A stretch of 54,260 bases of DNA from Cyclobacteriaceae bacterium (GTDB lineage Bacteria; Bacteroidota; Bacteroidia; Cytophagales; Cyclobacteriaceae). The notes under the pieces are model-generated. The model was not told where the DNA came from and ran no database searches. It saw only the letters and a list, made by a program, of their open reading frames with translations. Positions within the stretch are counted from its first letter, which is position 1. Every line of letters begins with the position of its first letter. The position numbers and the translations under genes are program-made. The DNA lies in contig JANXYC010000249.1 in assembly GCA_025350305.1 (NCBI GenBank), forward strand, positions 1 to 54,260, written 5' to 3'. Below, one piece after another: positions 44,324-52,864 of this stretch.

Positions 44324-44911
44324 CTAATTCAGGTGAAATACGTCTTTAGCTTTTTCCGCCTCAGTAAGTAAATGCTTTTGGAACTTTAGACGGGATAAAA
44401 GAAAGGTTTCCATTTTATCACGCTCGGATAATACAAACTTGAGCCGGTCTTCAAAATCAAAGCCGAGTTCATTGGCTACGTGAAAGACAGAACACGGGGA
44501 AGGCAGTCTGGTGATTTTTAGAAGACGCATGAACTCTTCAAACTCATGCTGGAGTTTTGAGCTTACCGGCTCCTGCAAATTAACCTGCCAGAACCCCACG
44601 TCACCGCCGGGATAGAGCTTTTCCTTGAATGTCCGGAAAAGTGTTTCCATACGGAAAAGGTCCTGACATTTAACAATGATGTCTGATTCTCCGCCATCGT
44701 ATCGTTTGATTACACTTTCCAACTTCACTAATGATCCAAGTTTTTCAGTATTAAGTGTATGGTTAAAGTAGATTCCAAAAGAGATATCACGTTCCTCTGC
44801 ATCCTGTAGTAACTGCCGGTAGCGCGGTTCAAAAATATGAAGGGGTACCATTTCACCTGGCAGCGGAAAAATGGTGAGTGGAAACATGGGAATTCTTGTT
44901 TGATCGGCCAT
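44324..44911 (-). CDS. LON peptidase substrate-binding domain protein
   Basis: 195 residues corresponding to the N-terminal domain of Lon only: IPMFPLTIFPLPGEMVPLHIFEPRYRQLLQDA, then ISFGIYFN and a helical end. It has no ATPase or protease part. Stand-alone proteins of this type occur widely and may deliver or shield substrates. It is followed by a MITE and preceded by apt on the same strand, 37 bases away, so the two may be co-transcribed. Confidence 0.88.
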   Translation of the reverse strand: MADQTRIPMFPLTIFPLPGEMVPLHIFEPRYRQLLQDAEERDISFGIYFNHTLNTEKLGSLVKLESVIKRYDGGESDIIVKCQDLFRMETLFRTFKEKLYPGGDVGFWQVNLQEPVSSKLQHEFEEFMRLLKITRLPSPCSVFHVANELGFDFEDRLKFVLSERDKMETFLLSRLKFQKHLLTEAEKAKDVFHLN

Positions 44912-44948
44912 GCAGTAATAACACTAAAGTTATACGAAAGTTATCCGA

Positions 44949-45482
44949 TTAAAAACGCACCAAATAATGGGGTTGCACCCCAAATTGCTCAATCAGTTTA
45001 TGCTCCCCGGGCAAAAAGGACAGGTTGATCAGAAATGAATAGCCTGCCACAGTTCCTCCCAATTGTTGTACCAATTCACCAGCAGCTGCTGCCGTGCCTC
45101 CAGTAGCTAACAGATCATCGTGAATAATGACACGCATACCCGGATGTACAGCATCTTCGTGCATTTCGATTTCTGCTTGCCCATACTCAAGCATGTAGGC
45201 TCGTGTAATTTTTTTATAAGGAAGTTTGCCTGCCTTTCGTACCGGGACAAAAGGGATTTTAAGTTCTTGGGCTATGAGCATTCCAAAGATAAAGCCCCGT
45301 GCCTCAACCGCCGCAATCGCATCAGGGCGCAGTGTACGAACGTGCCGTACAATCGCTTCTACTACTTCCCCTCGCACAGTTGGACTGCCGAGGAGCGGAG
45401 TAATGTCTTTAAACAGAATTCCCGGCCTGGGAAAATCCTGAACGTCGCGTAAGAGGGGTTTAATCTTTTCTTCTATTGTCAT
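44949..45482 (-). CDS. apt: Adenine phosphoribosyltransferase
   Basis: Salvages adenine with PRPP to AMP. From ATG 45482 it has 177 residues; a TTG three codons upstream is less likely. Motifs: FPRPGILFKDITPLL at the N-terminus, AAVEARGFIFG, FVPVRKAGKLPY, and the PRPP loop VIIHDDLLATGGTAAA. Length and motifs are typical. It sits upstream of the LON-type gene in the same direction. Confidence 0.96.
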   Translation of the reverse strand: MTIEEKIKPLLRDVQDFPRPGILFKDITPLLGSPTVRGEVVEAIVRHVRTLRPDAIAAVEARGFIFGMLIAQELKIPFVPVRKAGKLPYKKITRAYMLEYGQAEIEMHEDAVHPGMRVIIHDDLLATGGTAAAAGELVQQLGGTVAGYSFLINLSFLPGEHKLIEQFGVQPHYLVRF

Positions 45483-45517
45483 GGGTGCCAAAATAGTAAA
45501 TTTAAAAATATTGCTCC

Positions 45518-45554
45518 GGCCTCATCCCGGCCCTCTCCGGGGGAGAGGGAGGAG
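45518..45554 (-). repeat. 37-bp palindromic repeat, reverse copy
   Basis: Reverse complement of the unit at 32364-32400 with few changes (CCCTCTCccCCGGAGAGGG dyad plus ccgggatgaggcc). It lies in the gap between apt and hutI. Confidence 0.75.
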
Positions 45555-45584
45555 TTCCGGGGGCAGATTGGACTTCGCACTATT

Positions 45585-45625
45585 TATCCGTTATCAACCG
45601 ATTACCAGATTACCGGTTACCTGAT
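45585..45625. repeat. Short ATTACC/TTATC repeat tract
   Basis: Five degenerate units (ttatcc, ttatca, gattacc, gattacc, ggttacc) in the apt-hutI gap, of the same type as those flanking the four-helix-bundle gene. Confidence 0.45.
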
Positions 45626-45652
45626 TTCTAAAATATACAAAGCATCAGATAA

Positions 45653-46897
45653 TTATCCCTTCCATATTTTCCCTCTGATAATCACCTTTTCGATCAATTG
45701 ACTTCCAAAACTGTAAGGCAGAAAAGTAAACGATGGCATCGGCTTCGTTATAAATACATTGGCGATCTTTCCAATAGTTATACTGCCGTGGGTTCCCAAC
45801 AACTCCAGTGTGTAGGCTGTATTGATGGTAGCGGCATTGATGGCCTCTTCCGGCGTCATTCTCATTTTAATGCACGCGAGTGAAAGCATCAGTGACATGT
45901 TCCCACTTGGTGCGCTTCCAGGGTTGTAATCGCTTGCAATCGCAAGCGGAAGACCCGCGTCAATCATTTTACGGGCCGGGGGAAAAGGTAAATTCAGGAA
46001 AAAGGCGGCGCCGGGTAAAGCCGTTGGCATGGTGGTAGTGTTCTTTAACAGAAGTATCTCTTCCTCGCCAATATTTTCAAGGTGGTCTACACTACTAGCG
46101 CCGGTCTTCACCCCTGCCTGAACGCCGCCTGATCGATGGAGTTGGTTGGCATGGATGCGTGGTTTCATTCCAAACTTTTTTCCCCGCTCCACAATTCTCT
46201 CCGTTTCCTCTTGTGAAAAAAAACCCCGCTCACAGAACACATCAATATAATCGGCTAGTTTATCCTCCGCTACTGCAGGAATCATCTCTTCCAGCACAAG
46301 GTTTATATAATCCTCCTTTTTCATTTCCCTTGGCACCGCGTGCGCGCCAAGAAAAGTTGTCTTCACTGTGAGCGGAGTTTCTTTGCCGATACGCCGGGCA
46401 ACCCTGAGCATTTTCAATTCATCATTTACTGTGAGGCCATAGCCGCTTTTAATTTCCACCGCTCCCGTGCCCATCTGGATAATTTCCTGTGCGCGTGGCA
46501 GCGATCGTTCAAACAACTCGTCTTCAGAAATTGCCTGGAGCTTCGTTGCTGAGTTGAGAATACCACCGCCCTGTGCTGCAATTTCTTCATACGTGGCCCC
46601 TTTAATTTTCATTACAAATTCTTCCTCGCGAGAAGCGGCAAACACGAGGTGCGTGTGACTATCCACAAAACTGGGGAACACATAGCCGCCGGCAGCATCG
46701 ATTGTTTGTACAGCGTTGATTTCTGGAAGTTGGTTCATACTCCCGAAATCAGAAATCTTCTCTCCCGTGATCAGCAGAAATGCATTTTCAAGCACGGGAA
46801 GTCGCGACATTTCAGTGCCTGAAAGAAAATTTGGGGTTGATTCGCGGACCTGGACAAGCCCCCCGATATTGATAATGAGCAGGTCGGCCATTATCAT
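45653..46897 (-). CDS. hutI: Imidazolonepropionase
   Basis: Third step of histidine breakdown: imidazolonepropionate to formiminoglutamate. Amidohydrolase-fold zinc/iron enzyme. Visible: FVDSHTHLVFAASREEEF with the HxH metal ligands, GATYEEIAAQGGGI, AVEIKSGYGL, TTFLGAHAVP, IHANQLHRSGGVQ and ASDYNPGSAPSGNMSL. The length (414) is typical. Start ATG 46897 overlaps the upstream stop by one base (TAATG); a second ATG two codons later (46891) is equally possible. No other hut gene is here. Confidence 0.95.
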   Translation of the reverse strand: MIMADLLIINIGGLVQVRESTPNFLSGTEMSRLPVLENAFLLITGEKISDFGSMNQLPEINAVQTIDAAGGYVFPSFVDSHTHLVFAASREEEFVMKIKGATYEEIAAQGGGILNSATKLQAISEDELFERSLPRAQEIIQMGTGAVEIKSGYGLTVNDELKMLRVARRIGKETPLTVKTTFLGAHAVPREMKKEDYINLVLEEMIPAVAEDKLADYIDVFCERGFFSQEETERIVERGKKFGMKPRIHANQLHRSGGVQAGVKTGASSVDHLENIGEEEILLLKNTTTMPTALPGAAFFLNLPFPPARKMIDAGLPLAIASDYNPGSAPSGNMSLMLSLACIKMRMTPEEAINAATINTAYTLELLGTHGSITIGKIANVFITKPMPSFTFLPYSFGSQLIEKVIIRGKIWKG

Positions 46898-48693
46898 TAT
46901 TCAACCAGAATGAGCTCACCATTGCGGAAATAAATAAAAGGCAGCTCCTCGTTATCGTGACGAATTGAGAGTTTGTATCCCTTTGTCAGAAAGCCCGGCA
47001 TGAGCCCATCTTTGGAAAGACCTTCCTGAAAATAAACACCATATTTTTTCAATGCTTGCCCGATGAACATCATGAAATCAAAACCATATTTGTAGTAGTT
47101 CCTGTATTCCGATGGAAAAGAGCCATGACTTTTCATAAAGCTTTTCCGGAAGTCGACAAATTTTGGCTGACGGAGGGGTGTGTAATTAGGTGCTGCAAAC
47201 ATTACGTGAAGACGTTCATATTTGGTCAGATCAACGGATGTGTTGTCAAGCCATGATTCGGAACCAATGACAATAACAGAATCTCCCCGTGACTCAACGC
47301 TGCTGATCACTTTCGTATAAATCAGCGGGTCATCGGATGCCACAAAGATGCTACCGATGCTGTCAAGTTTAAGTTTAAATTGAATGGGATTTTTAAATTC
47401 ATCGAACTCGGTGGGTGAAGCCAGAATAGAGATAATCCGGGCTGCTGTTTCTTTGTGGAATTCTTCCGACCAAACGACCGTGAAACCAAGTTCCGTGGCG
47501 CGGTTTGCAAAATTAATTGCCATGACAGAATCCTTTGGTGTATCCCCATACATCACCATACAGTTTTTATTCCTGATCCGGCTGGTCAGTAATTCTGCCG
47601 ACTTTGTGCCAATGGTCTCAAAGGAAGGTTGGAATAAAATAGCATAGGGATTCTGCCCTACAAATTCGGAATAACTTGAAACCGGGTGGATCATATTCGT
47701 TTGGTTCCTTTCAGAGAATTCTTGCACAATCCTGGCTTCATTACGGAAAAATGGGCCAACGATCAGATCTGTATTTTTTAGTTCTTCTGTTTCCAGCAAT
47801 CTATTCAAAACTTCCTGGCCTCGTTCTGTATCATTGGGGTTTCCCTCTGTATCATAGGCGAGCAGATTAATTCGGGTACCTTGCTTCCTGAGCGTATCAT
47901 TTGCGATCCGCATACCTTCATACAAATCAAGCATAACCTGATTCTGCTTTTTAACAGGCGAAGGATCAAGAGTGCTGGTGAGAAAAGGGAAGAGCACGCT
48001 CACGTTATATGAGTCTTTTAAAACGGGCAACGATGCGGCGGTAACAAATTGCTCACGAGGCAGATTAAACGTTTTAATAGCAGAGTCCAGCAGTATTTTA
48101 TCCTGAACAACCGGCTTTTGCCGGCTAATGGCGAGGGCCAGCGCATATCCTACTTCGACGTCCAGTGGATATTCTTCCCACATCATTCTAAGTATTTCCG
48201 GGTCTGTGATCCGGGTAAGATAATGTCGTTTGAGCTTCGCAATCTCCTGCATCTCAATGTAATCTTCTTGTCTCACGGCACGCAACAAGAGCATCCCCTG
48301 GAAGTATTCCCGCTGGTCAAAGTAAATTTTCGCAAGCCAGTAATTTACCTCGTTCAACTGGTCCCATTCAGGGTACGTTTTCTTGATTTGCAGAAGCATG
48401 TCCTTGGCGAGAACGGAATAGTTTTGGCGGAGTGCCGCCAGGGCATAATAGAACGATGCGTATTCTGAATACGGATTGTCCTTGTCATACGCCAGCAATG
48501 GTTTATAAGATTCCATTGCAAGATTATACTTCCCTTCTGAAAAAAAGTCACACGCATTCTTATATTGGCGCTTTGTATCCTGTGCGGCTGCCATCTGAAC
48601 AGCAAAAAGTGAGAGCGCACAAAAAGCAATGCGAACGAACAGTGTAAAACCTGAAACATTGAACATGAAACCGTGCGCTAGTTTTATTCCCAT
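46897..48693 (-). CDS. LpoA-like protein: TPR part plus periplasmic-binding (type 1) domain
   Basis: 598 residues. A signal or anchor near the N-terminus ([17 protein letters not shown]), then helical repeats ([46 protein letters not shown]), then from about residue 210 a Peripla_BP type 1 domain ([38 protein letters not shown]). This order resembles LpoA, the lipoprotein activating penicillin-binding proteins, but there is no lipobox. It may bind an envelope ligand. Its start overlaps the guaA stop by 10 bases, and its stop overlaps hutI by one. Confidence 0.75.
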   Translation of the reverse strand: MGIKLAHGFMFNVSGFTLFVRIAFCALSLFAVQMAAAQDTKRQYKNACDFFSEGKYNLAMESYKPLLAYDKDNPYSEYASFYYALAALRQNYSVLAKDMLLQIKKTYPEWDQLNEVNYWLAKIYFDQREYFQGMLLLRAVRQEDYIEMQEIAKLKRHYLTRITDPEILRMMWEEYPLDVEVGYALALAISRQKPVVQDKILLDSAIKTFNLPREQFVTAASLPVLKDSYNVSVLFPFLTSTLDPSPVKKQNQVMLDLYEGMRIANDTLRKQGTRINLLAYDTEGNPNDTERGQEVLNRLLETEELKNTDLIVGPFFRNEARIVQEFSERNQTNMIHPVSSYSEFVGQNPYAILFQPSFETIGTKSAELLTSRIRNKNCMVMYGDTPKDSVMAINFANRATELGFTVVWSEEFHKETAARIISILASPTEFDEFKNPIQFKLKLDSIGSIFVASDDPLIYTKVISSVESRGDSVIVIGSESWLDNTSVDLTKYERLHVMFAAPNYTPLRQPKFVDFRKSFMKSHGSFPSEYRNYYKYGFDFMMFIGQALKKYGVYFQEGLSKDGLMPGFLTKGYKLSIRHDNEELPFIYFRNGELILVE

Positions 48694-50210
48694 TCTATCG
48701 TGGCAGGCGGTTTTGAACTAATATCATATACCACCCGGTTGACACCTTTCACTTTATTAATAATCTCGGACGACATTTCGCTTAAAAATTCGTAGGGTAG
48801 ATGCGACCAATCGGCGGTCATGCCATCCACGCTAATAACAGCCCTTAATGCCACCACTTTTTCGTACGTCCGTTCATCTCCCATCACCCCTACGGCCTGC
48901 ACCGGAAGCAAAATCGCCCCAGCCTGCCATACTTTATCGTACAAGTTATGATTTCTCAGGCCTTGGATGAAAATGTTATCGACCTCCTGCAATATCCGTA
49001 CCTTTTCCGGGGTAATATCACCTAAAATGCGAATGCCAAGCCCTGGCCCGGGAAATGGGTGCCGACCCAAAATGACAGGATCAATCTGCAACGTCTTTCC
49101 CACGAGCCTGACTTCATCTTTAAATAAGGCATTCAATGGTTCGACGACTTTCAACTTCATCGTAGCAGGCAAACCTCCAACGTTGTGATGTGATTTGATC
49201 GTTACCGATGGACCTTTCACGGAGACCGATTCTATTACATCCGGGTAGATCGTGCCCTGGCCAAGCCACTTAACATCGGTTATCTTATGGGATTCTTCAT
49301 CAAACACGTCGATAAACGTTTTACCAATGGCTTTGCGCTTGGCCTCCGGATCTGACAAATCTTTCAATGCGCAATAGAATTTATCCTTTGCATCAACGCC
49401 TTTAATATTCAAACCCATTCCCTCGTAGGAGTTCAATACCTGTTGAAATTCATTCTTGCGAAGCAGACCATTGTCAACGAAAATACAATACAGATTTTTT
49501 CCAATGGCTTTATGGACCAATGTGGCGGCTACTGTTGAGTCGACTCCCCCGGAGAGGGCCATCACTACTTTATCAGTACCCAATTTTTTCTTCAACTCCG
49601 CCACTGTTGTCTCCACAAACTGATCGGGCGTCCAGTCCTGGGCACAGCCGCAAATATGAACTACAAAATTCCTGAGCAAATTTTTACCTTCGATAGTGTG
49701 CGTCACCTCGGGGTGAAACTGAATACAATAAATCTTTTCGCCCTTTTTTCTAAAGGCCGCAATCTTTACCGAATGTGTACTGGCGATCACTTCGAAAGCA
49801 TCGCTGATAGATTCAATGGTGTCGGCGTGTGACATCCAAACCTGTGAATCGAGGGAGATTTCTTTTAACAATTCATTGTGATGGTCCACGGTGGTGAGTC
49901 GCGCCCGGCCATATTCACGTATTTGTGAAGGCAATACTTTACCGCCGGTTTTATATGCGATCAACTGTGCACCATAACATATTCCAAGTACCGGCACGTT
50001 TTTAAAAAGGGAGAGATCGACGTCCGGTGACCCGGCGTCACGAACGGAGCACGGGCTGCCTGATAGAATAATTCCCTTGGTCGCCGGTGTAATGGCTGGA
50101 ATCTTATTGAACGGGTGAATTTCGCAATAGACGTTCAACTCACGTATCCGTCTGGCGATCAGTTGTGTGTATTGTGAACCGAAGTCGAGGATGAGAATTT
50201 GCTCTGCCAT
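48684..50210 (-). CDS. guaA: GMP synthase (glutamine-hydrolysing)
   Basis: XMP plus glutamine and ATP to GMP. ATG 50210 ([17 protein letters not shown]) gives 508 residues. The glutaminase part has the nucleophile in GICYGAQ and the histidine/glutamate in FHPEVTHT; the ATP-PPase loop is [12 protein letters not shown]; the C-terminal dimer domain has HHNVGGLP and ends [18 protein letters not shown]. Complete and typical. The PPase loop region resembles the palindromic repeat only by chance. Confidence 0.97.
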   Translation of the reverse strand: MAEQILILDFGSQYTQLIARRIRELNVYCEIHPFNKIPAITPATKGIILSGSPCSVRDAGSPDVDLSLFKNVPVLGICYGAQLIAYKTGGKVLPSQIREYGRARLTTVDHHNELLKEISLDSQVWMSHADTIESISDAFEVIASTHSVKIAAFRKKGEKIYCIQFHPEVTHTIEGKNLLRNFVVHICGCAQDWTPDQFVETTVAELKKKLGTDKVVMALSGGVDSTVAATLVHKAIGKNLYCIFVDNGLLRKNEFQQVLNSYEGMGLNIKGVDAKDKFYCALKDLSDPEAKRKAIGKTFIDVFDEESHKITDVKWLGQGTIYPDVIESVSVKGPSVTIKSHHNVGGLPATMKLKVVEPLNALFKDEVRLVGKTLQIDPVILGRHPFPGPGLGIRILGDITPEKVRILQEVDNIFIQGLRNHNLYDKVWQAGAILLPVQAVGVMGDERTYEKVVALRAVISVDGMTADWSHLPYEFLSEMSSEIINKVKGVNRVVYDISSKPPATIEWE

Positions 50211-50321
50211 GCGCAAAAATAGAGTTCAAGGGCGGCTTAAAAAAGTTTGGAAAGAAAAATAAGTTAGGGATTCTGCATGTGGGTCCTGAATTGCCACGGG
50301 CTTAAGGCCATGGCCAAACTA

Positions 50322-50948
50322 TTAAAACGGTGAGCCCAAACCTAGCCCCAACACAATCCCCACACGCAAGCCAAGGTTGGTGAAATCCGTGTAGGCAAAG
50401 TCCTTGCTCATGGTGGTGGAATAATCATAATGCACGGCAGCAATAACACCCCACGACATTTCCTTGCCCATTTTCAAAATAGCCCCAGCCTGTGGACGCG
50501 CGAGAAATCCCCACCCGTTGCCACTCGATGAGTAAATATTATAATAAAGTGTGTAGGAATTGTAACTAGCCCCTATTCCCAGGCCGGCAAAGGGCGAAAG
50601 TCTTTTTTCGGGTGTGAAGTAATAATCCCCGTTCAATGTTGCACAATAGGTCACAACGTATTTGTAAAAGTCGGTGGTAATAGCACCTCCATCTATATAG
50701 TACGTCTGCCGTGGAGCGTGATCGTCATAAGTGGCATTGCTAAAATCACCACCAACATAGAAATGATCACCGATCTTTTCCCGATAACCTGCCTGAAAGC
50801 CCTTAACCGAAGACTTTTTTATGAAATTTGTATTTGACAAGGGCATGTTAACATCCCATGAGAATGATAAAAACTTATCGAATACCTCCTGGGCCATTAC
50901 GCCTGTTGCCGCGCAAGCGATCAAAATGATCATCATCAACCTTCTCAT
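50322..50948 (-). CDS. Small outer-membrane beta-barrel protein
   Basis: 208 residues from ATG 50948 (MRRLMMIILIACAATGVMA signal). A longer frame to 51056 overlaps the DUF4136 gene and is rejected. Alternating strands (FYVGGDFSNATYDD, RLSPFAGLGIGASYNSYTLYYN, LGLRVGIVLGLGLGSPF) and an aromatic C-terminal residue fit an eight-stranded barrel of the OmpW/porin-like type. It begins 3 bases after the DUF4136 stop, so one transcript is likely. Confidence 0.8.
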   Translation of the reverse strand: MRRLMMIILIACAATGVMAQEVFDKFLSFSWDVNMPLSNTNFIKKSSVKGFQAGYREKIGDHFYVGGDFSNATYDDHAPRQTYYIDGGAITTDFYKYVVTYCATLNGDYYFTPEKRLSPFAGLGIGASYNSYTLYYNIYSSSGNGWGFLARPQAGAILKMGKEMSWGVIAAVHYDYSTTMSKDFAYTDFTNLGLRVGIVLGLGLGSPF

Positions 50949-50950
50949 AC

Positions 50951-51583
50951 TTATTTTTTGATGTACGTGGATTGGGCAAATGCCTGGTCTACTCCCTCCT
51001 TGGATTTTTGACGCGGATCGGGTGATGCAAGCACATCCCCGATGTTGGCTGTCCAAATTACCTTCACCTGGTTTTGACTGTTCTTATCTTTCAAATCAAC
51101 GATCTCCATAATCAACGTTGCTGTGCTTCTTGAATAGCTTTGTATGTAGGGATAGTTGTAGTATCCACCATATCCATAGTAGGACGGATAATAATAGCTG
51201 GAATATCCTGATGTTGGATACACGACGGATGTAAACTGTGAATAATCCCGAACGACAAAAACTGCAATGCCCAAGTCGGGATTTTGCTTCCTTCCTACCT
51301 GGCTGTAGCCGGATTTATCAAGAATTCCTTTGATATCGCGGGAAATCAATTGAGCGTACTCACCGGTAATAACGGTGTCTTTTGGACTAGCGTTATAGAT
51401 CTGCCCGATGGTATCAAGGGGCATAGCGTAGGTGGAAAACGATGAGAAATTAACGGTATTGTCATAACTGGTTTGAACAACCATGTCCCTGACCAGATCA
51501 TTCAGATTAGGTTTAGGCTGGCATGCAGATAAGAAGAACAACACCCCCACCGCTGCATTTATAATGATAAGCGCTCGTTTCAT
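50951..51583 (-). CDS. DUF4136 lipoprotein
   Basis: 210 residues with a lipoprotein signal (IIINAAVGVLFFLSAC, lipobox LSAC). Then DYNTVNFSSFSTYAMP-like beta segments and QNPDLGIAVFVVRD, the DUF4136 pattern, with a tyrosine/serine/glycine-rich insert (SGYSSYYYPSYYGYGGYYNY). Envelope protein of unknown function, widespread in Bacteroidota. It is followed directly by the beta-barrel gene. Confidence 0.85.
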   Translation of the reverse strand: MKRALIIINAAVGVLFFLSACQPKPNLNDLVRDMVVQTSYDNTVNFSSFSTYAMPLDTIGQIYNASPKDTVITGEYAQLISRDIKGILDKSGYSQVGRKQNPDLGIAVFVVRDYSQFTSVVYPTSGYSSYYYPSYYGYGGYYNYPYIQSYSRSTATLIMEIVDLKDKNSQNQVKVIWTANIGDVLASPDPRQKSKEGVDQAFAQSTYIKK

Positions 51584-51743
51584 GCAAAAAATATAACGTC
51601 TGCTATGGAAAAATATTTTATTGTGAACACTTAAAATATTGTGCCAGCAGGAATGGTGTGTACAGTCATTATGAAGGATTTAAGTAAATCCCTGATTTTA
51701 CGGGATCTTTGTATCAGAAAGTGAATCAAAAAATCGGGTGCCT

Positions 51744-51776
51744 TTGGACTAAGTCCATGCAGTGCGGATTTCAATC
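51744..51776. repeat. GACTAA-GTCCATG repeat, copy 2
   Basis: ggactaagtccatg followed by gcggatttcaa, similar to 22623-22654. It overlaps the stop codon of the TPR gene (51771). Confidence 0.35.
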
Positions 51777-52625
51777 TTCCACTTGAAAACAATATTCCTT
51801 CAGGTAATCGCCGGCATCGTCTACTCCGGCATAGAAGGCGCGGTTGAGGCAACTGCATCCTTCATCCGTTTTCTTGAGCTCCACCAATGCTATACCCTTG
51901 TAGAAGATCGCTTCTTTATTTTTAGGATCAAGACGGAGTGCAAGATTAACATATTGCAATCCCTGACTAAAATTTCCATCTTCAATGGAGACAGAGCCGG
52001 CGTACAGATATGCTGGGAGGTGGGTTGCATCCAACTCAATTGATTTATTAAAACTGACAAACGCGCTGTCCTTCTGTTTTAAATTATAGTAGGAAAGGCC
52101 CAGGTAGGTTTCTACTTCAGAATCATCTCCTAATTCCCTTGCAAGCAGTAAATCCTTCTTAGATGTTGCGAACTCACTCTTTTGAAGGTAAAGTAATCCC
52201 CGCCACTTCAAAAGGTCGGGGCTTGGTGGTTGCAGTTCCATGGCCTCGTTGAGGTTGGTCAGTTGCTTTTCATCATCACCCAACTCGCGATAAATAAATG
52301 CTTTCAAAAGTTTCGCCTGAGATACTTCCGGAAAAACCGGTATAAAAATATCAAGATCTTTAAGGGCGTTGGGATATTCTCCCATACTGTAATAACTGAC
52401 AGCTCTCTTGTAGACAGCGCGATACACCGCTTTATCTTTTAGCTTGCTGACCGCAATGGCTTTGTTGTAAAACTTGATGGCCCCTTTGAAGTCCTGGTGA
52501 TTGTAAAGAGTATCGCCTTTCACTTCCCACGCCTTCCACCTGGGCGATTGGGACCATGACGTGAGTGAAAGTCCGGAGAGTATCCAGACGAACGAAAAGA
52601 ATAGTATTTTCTTACCTAACATCAA
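51771..52625 (-). CDS. TPR-repeat secreted protein
   Basis: 284 residues with an N-terminal signal (KKILFFSFVWILSGLSL, then SWSQ). At least six helix-pair repeats follow (KGDTLYNHQDFKGAIKFYNKAI, SYYSMGEYPNALKDLDIFI, AFIYRELGDDEKQLTNLNEAM, GLSYYNLKQKDSAFVSFNKSI, SVSIEDGNFSQGLQYVNLAL, GIALVELKKTDEGCSCLNRA). The last repeat has an EGCSCLNRA motif and a cysteine near the end, suggesting a disulfide. A periplasmic scaffold is likely. Confidence 0.85.
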   Translation of the reverse strand: MMLGKKILFFSFVWILSGLSLTSWSQSPRWKAWEVKGDTLYNHQDFKGAIKFYNKAIAVSKLKDKAVYRAVYKRAVSYYSMGEYPNALKDLDIFIPVFPEVSQAKLLKAFIYRELGDDEKQLTNLNEAMELQPPSPDLLKWRGLLYLQKSEFATSKKDLLLARELGDDSEVETYLGLSYYNLKQKDSAFVSFNKSIELDATHLPAYLYAGSVSIEDGNFSQGLQYVNLALRLDPKNKEAIFYKGIALVELKKTDEGCSCLNRAFYAGVDDAGDYLKEYCFQVED

Positions 52626-52634
52626 ACTCTTAAA

Positions 52635-52668
52635 TGGTAATCGGTAATCAGAATTCGGTAATCGGTAT
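52635..52668. repeat. Short GGTAATC repeat tract
   Basis: ggtaatc appears four times in 34 bases (ggtaatcggtaatcagaattc ggtaatcggt). It is of the same type as the tracts near the four-helix-bundle gene. It lies just upstream of the TPR gene start. Confidence 0.5.
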
Positions 52669-52710
52669 TTTTGAGATAGGCAATTCGTTCCAGCTAAAGA
52701 ATTAAAATAT

Positions 52711-52798
52711 GGGCGTCTCTAAAAACTCCTTGTATCCTTCTCTTCCGGAGAAGGGTGACGGGTTGAGGCCATAAAAAGGCATGTTTTTAGAGATGCCC
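52711..52798. mobile_element. 88-bp MITE, copy C
   Basis: Ends GGGCGTCTCTAAAAA and TTTTTAGAGATGCCC, with the core dyad CCTTCTCttCCGGAGAAGG. It is flanked by ATAT on both sides (52707-52710 and 52799-52802), again a 4-bp duplication. Confidence 0.88.
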
Positions 52799-52864
52799 AT
52801 ATGGGATAAGCAAAAAAAAATTATATTTCGGACTGTACTAAAAACGACACTGCCCAACGAATTG

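Noticed and set aside
49540..49566. CCCCCGGAGAGGGCC inside guaA looks like the 37-bp repeat
   Set aside because: On the coding strand it is simply the conserved ALSGGVDS loop of the ATP-pyrophosphatase domain, and the tgaggcc tail is missing.
50949..51056. N-terminal extension of the beta-barrel protein
   Set aside because: It overlaps the end of the DUF4136 gene; the ATG at 50948 gives a proper signal peptide.
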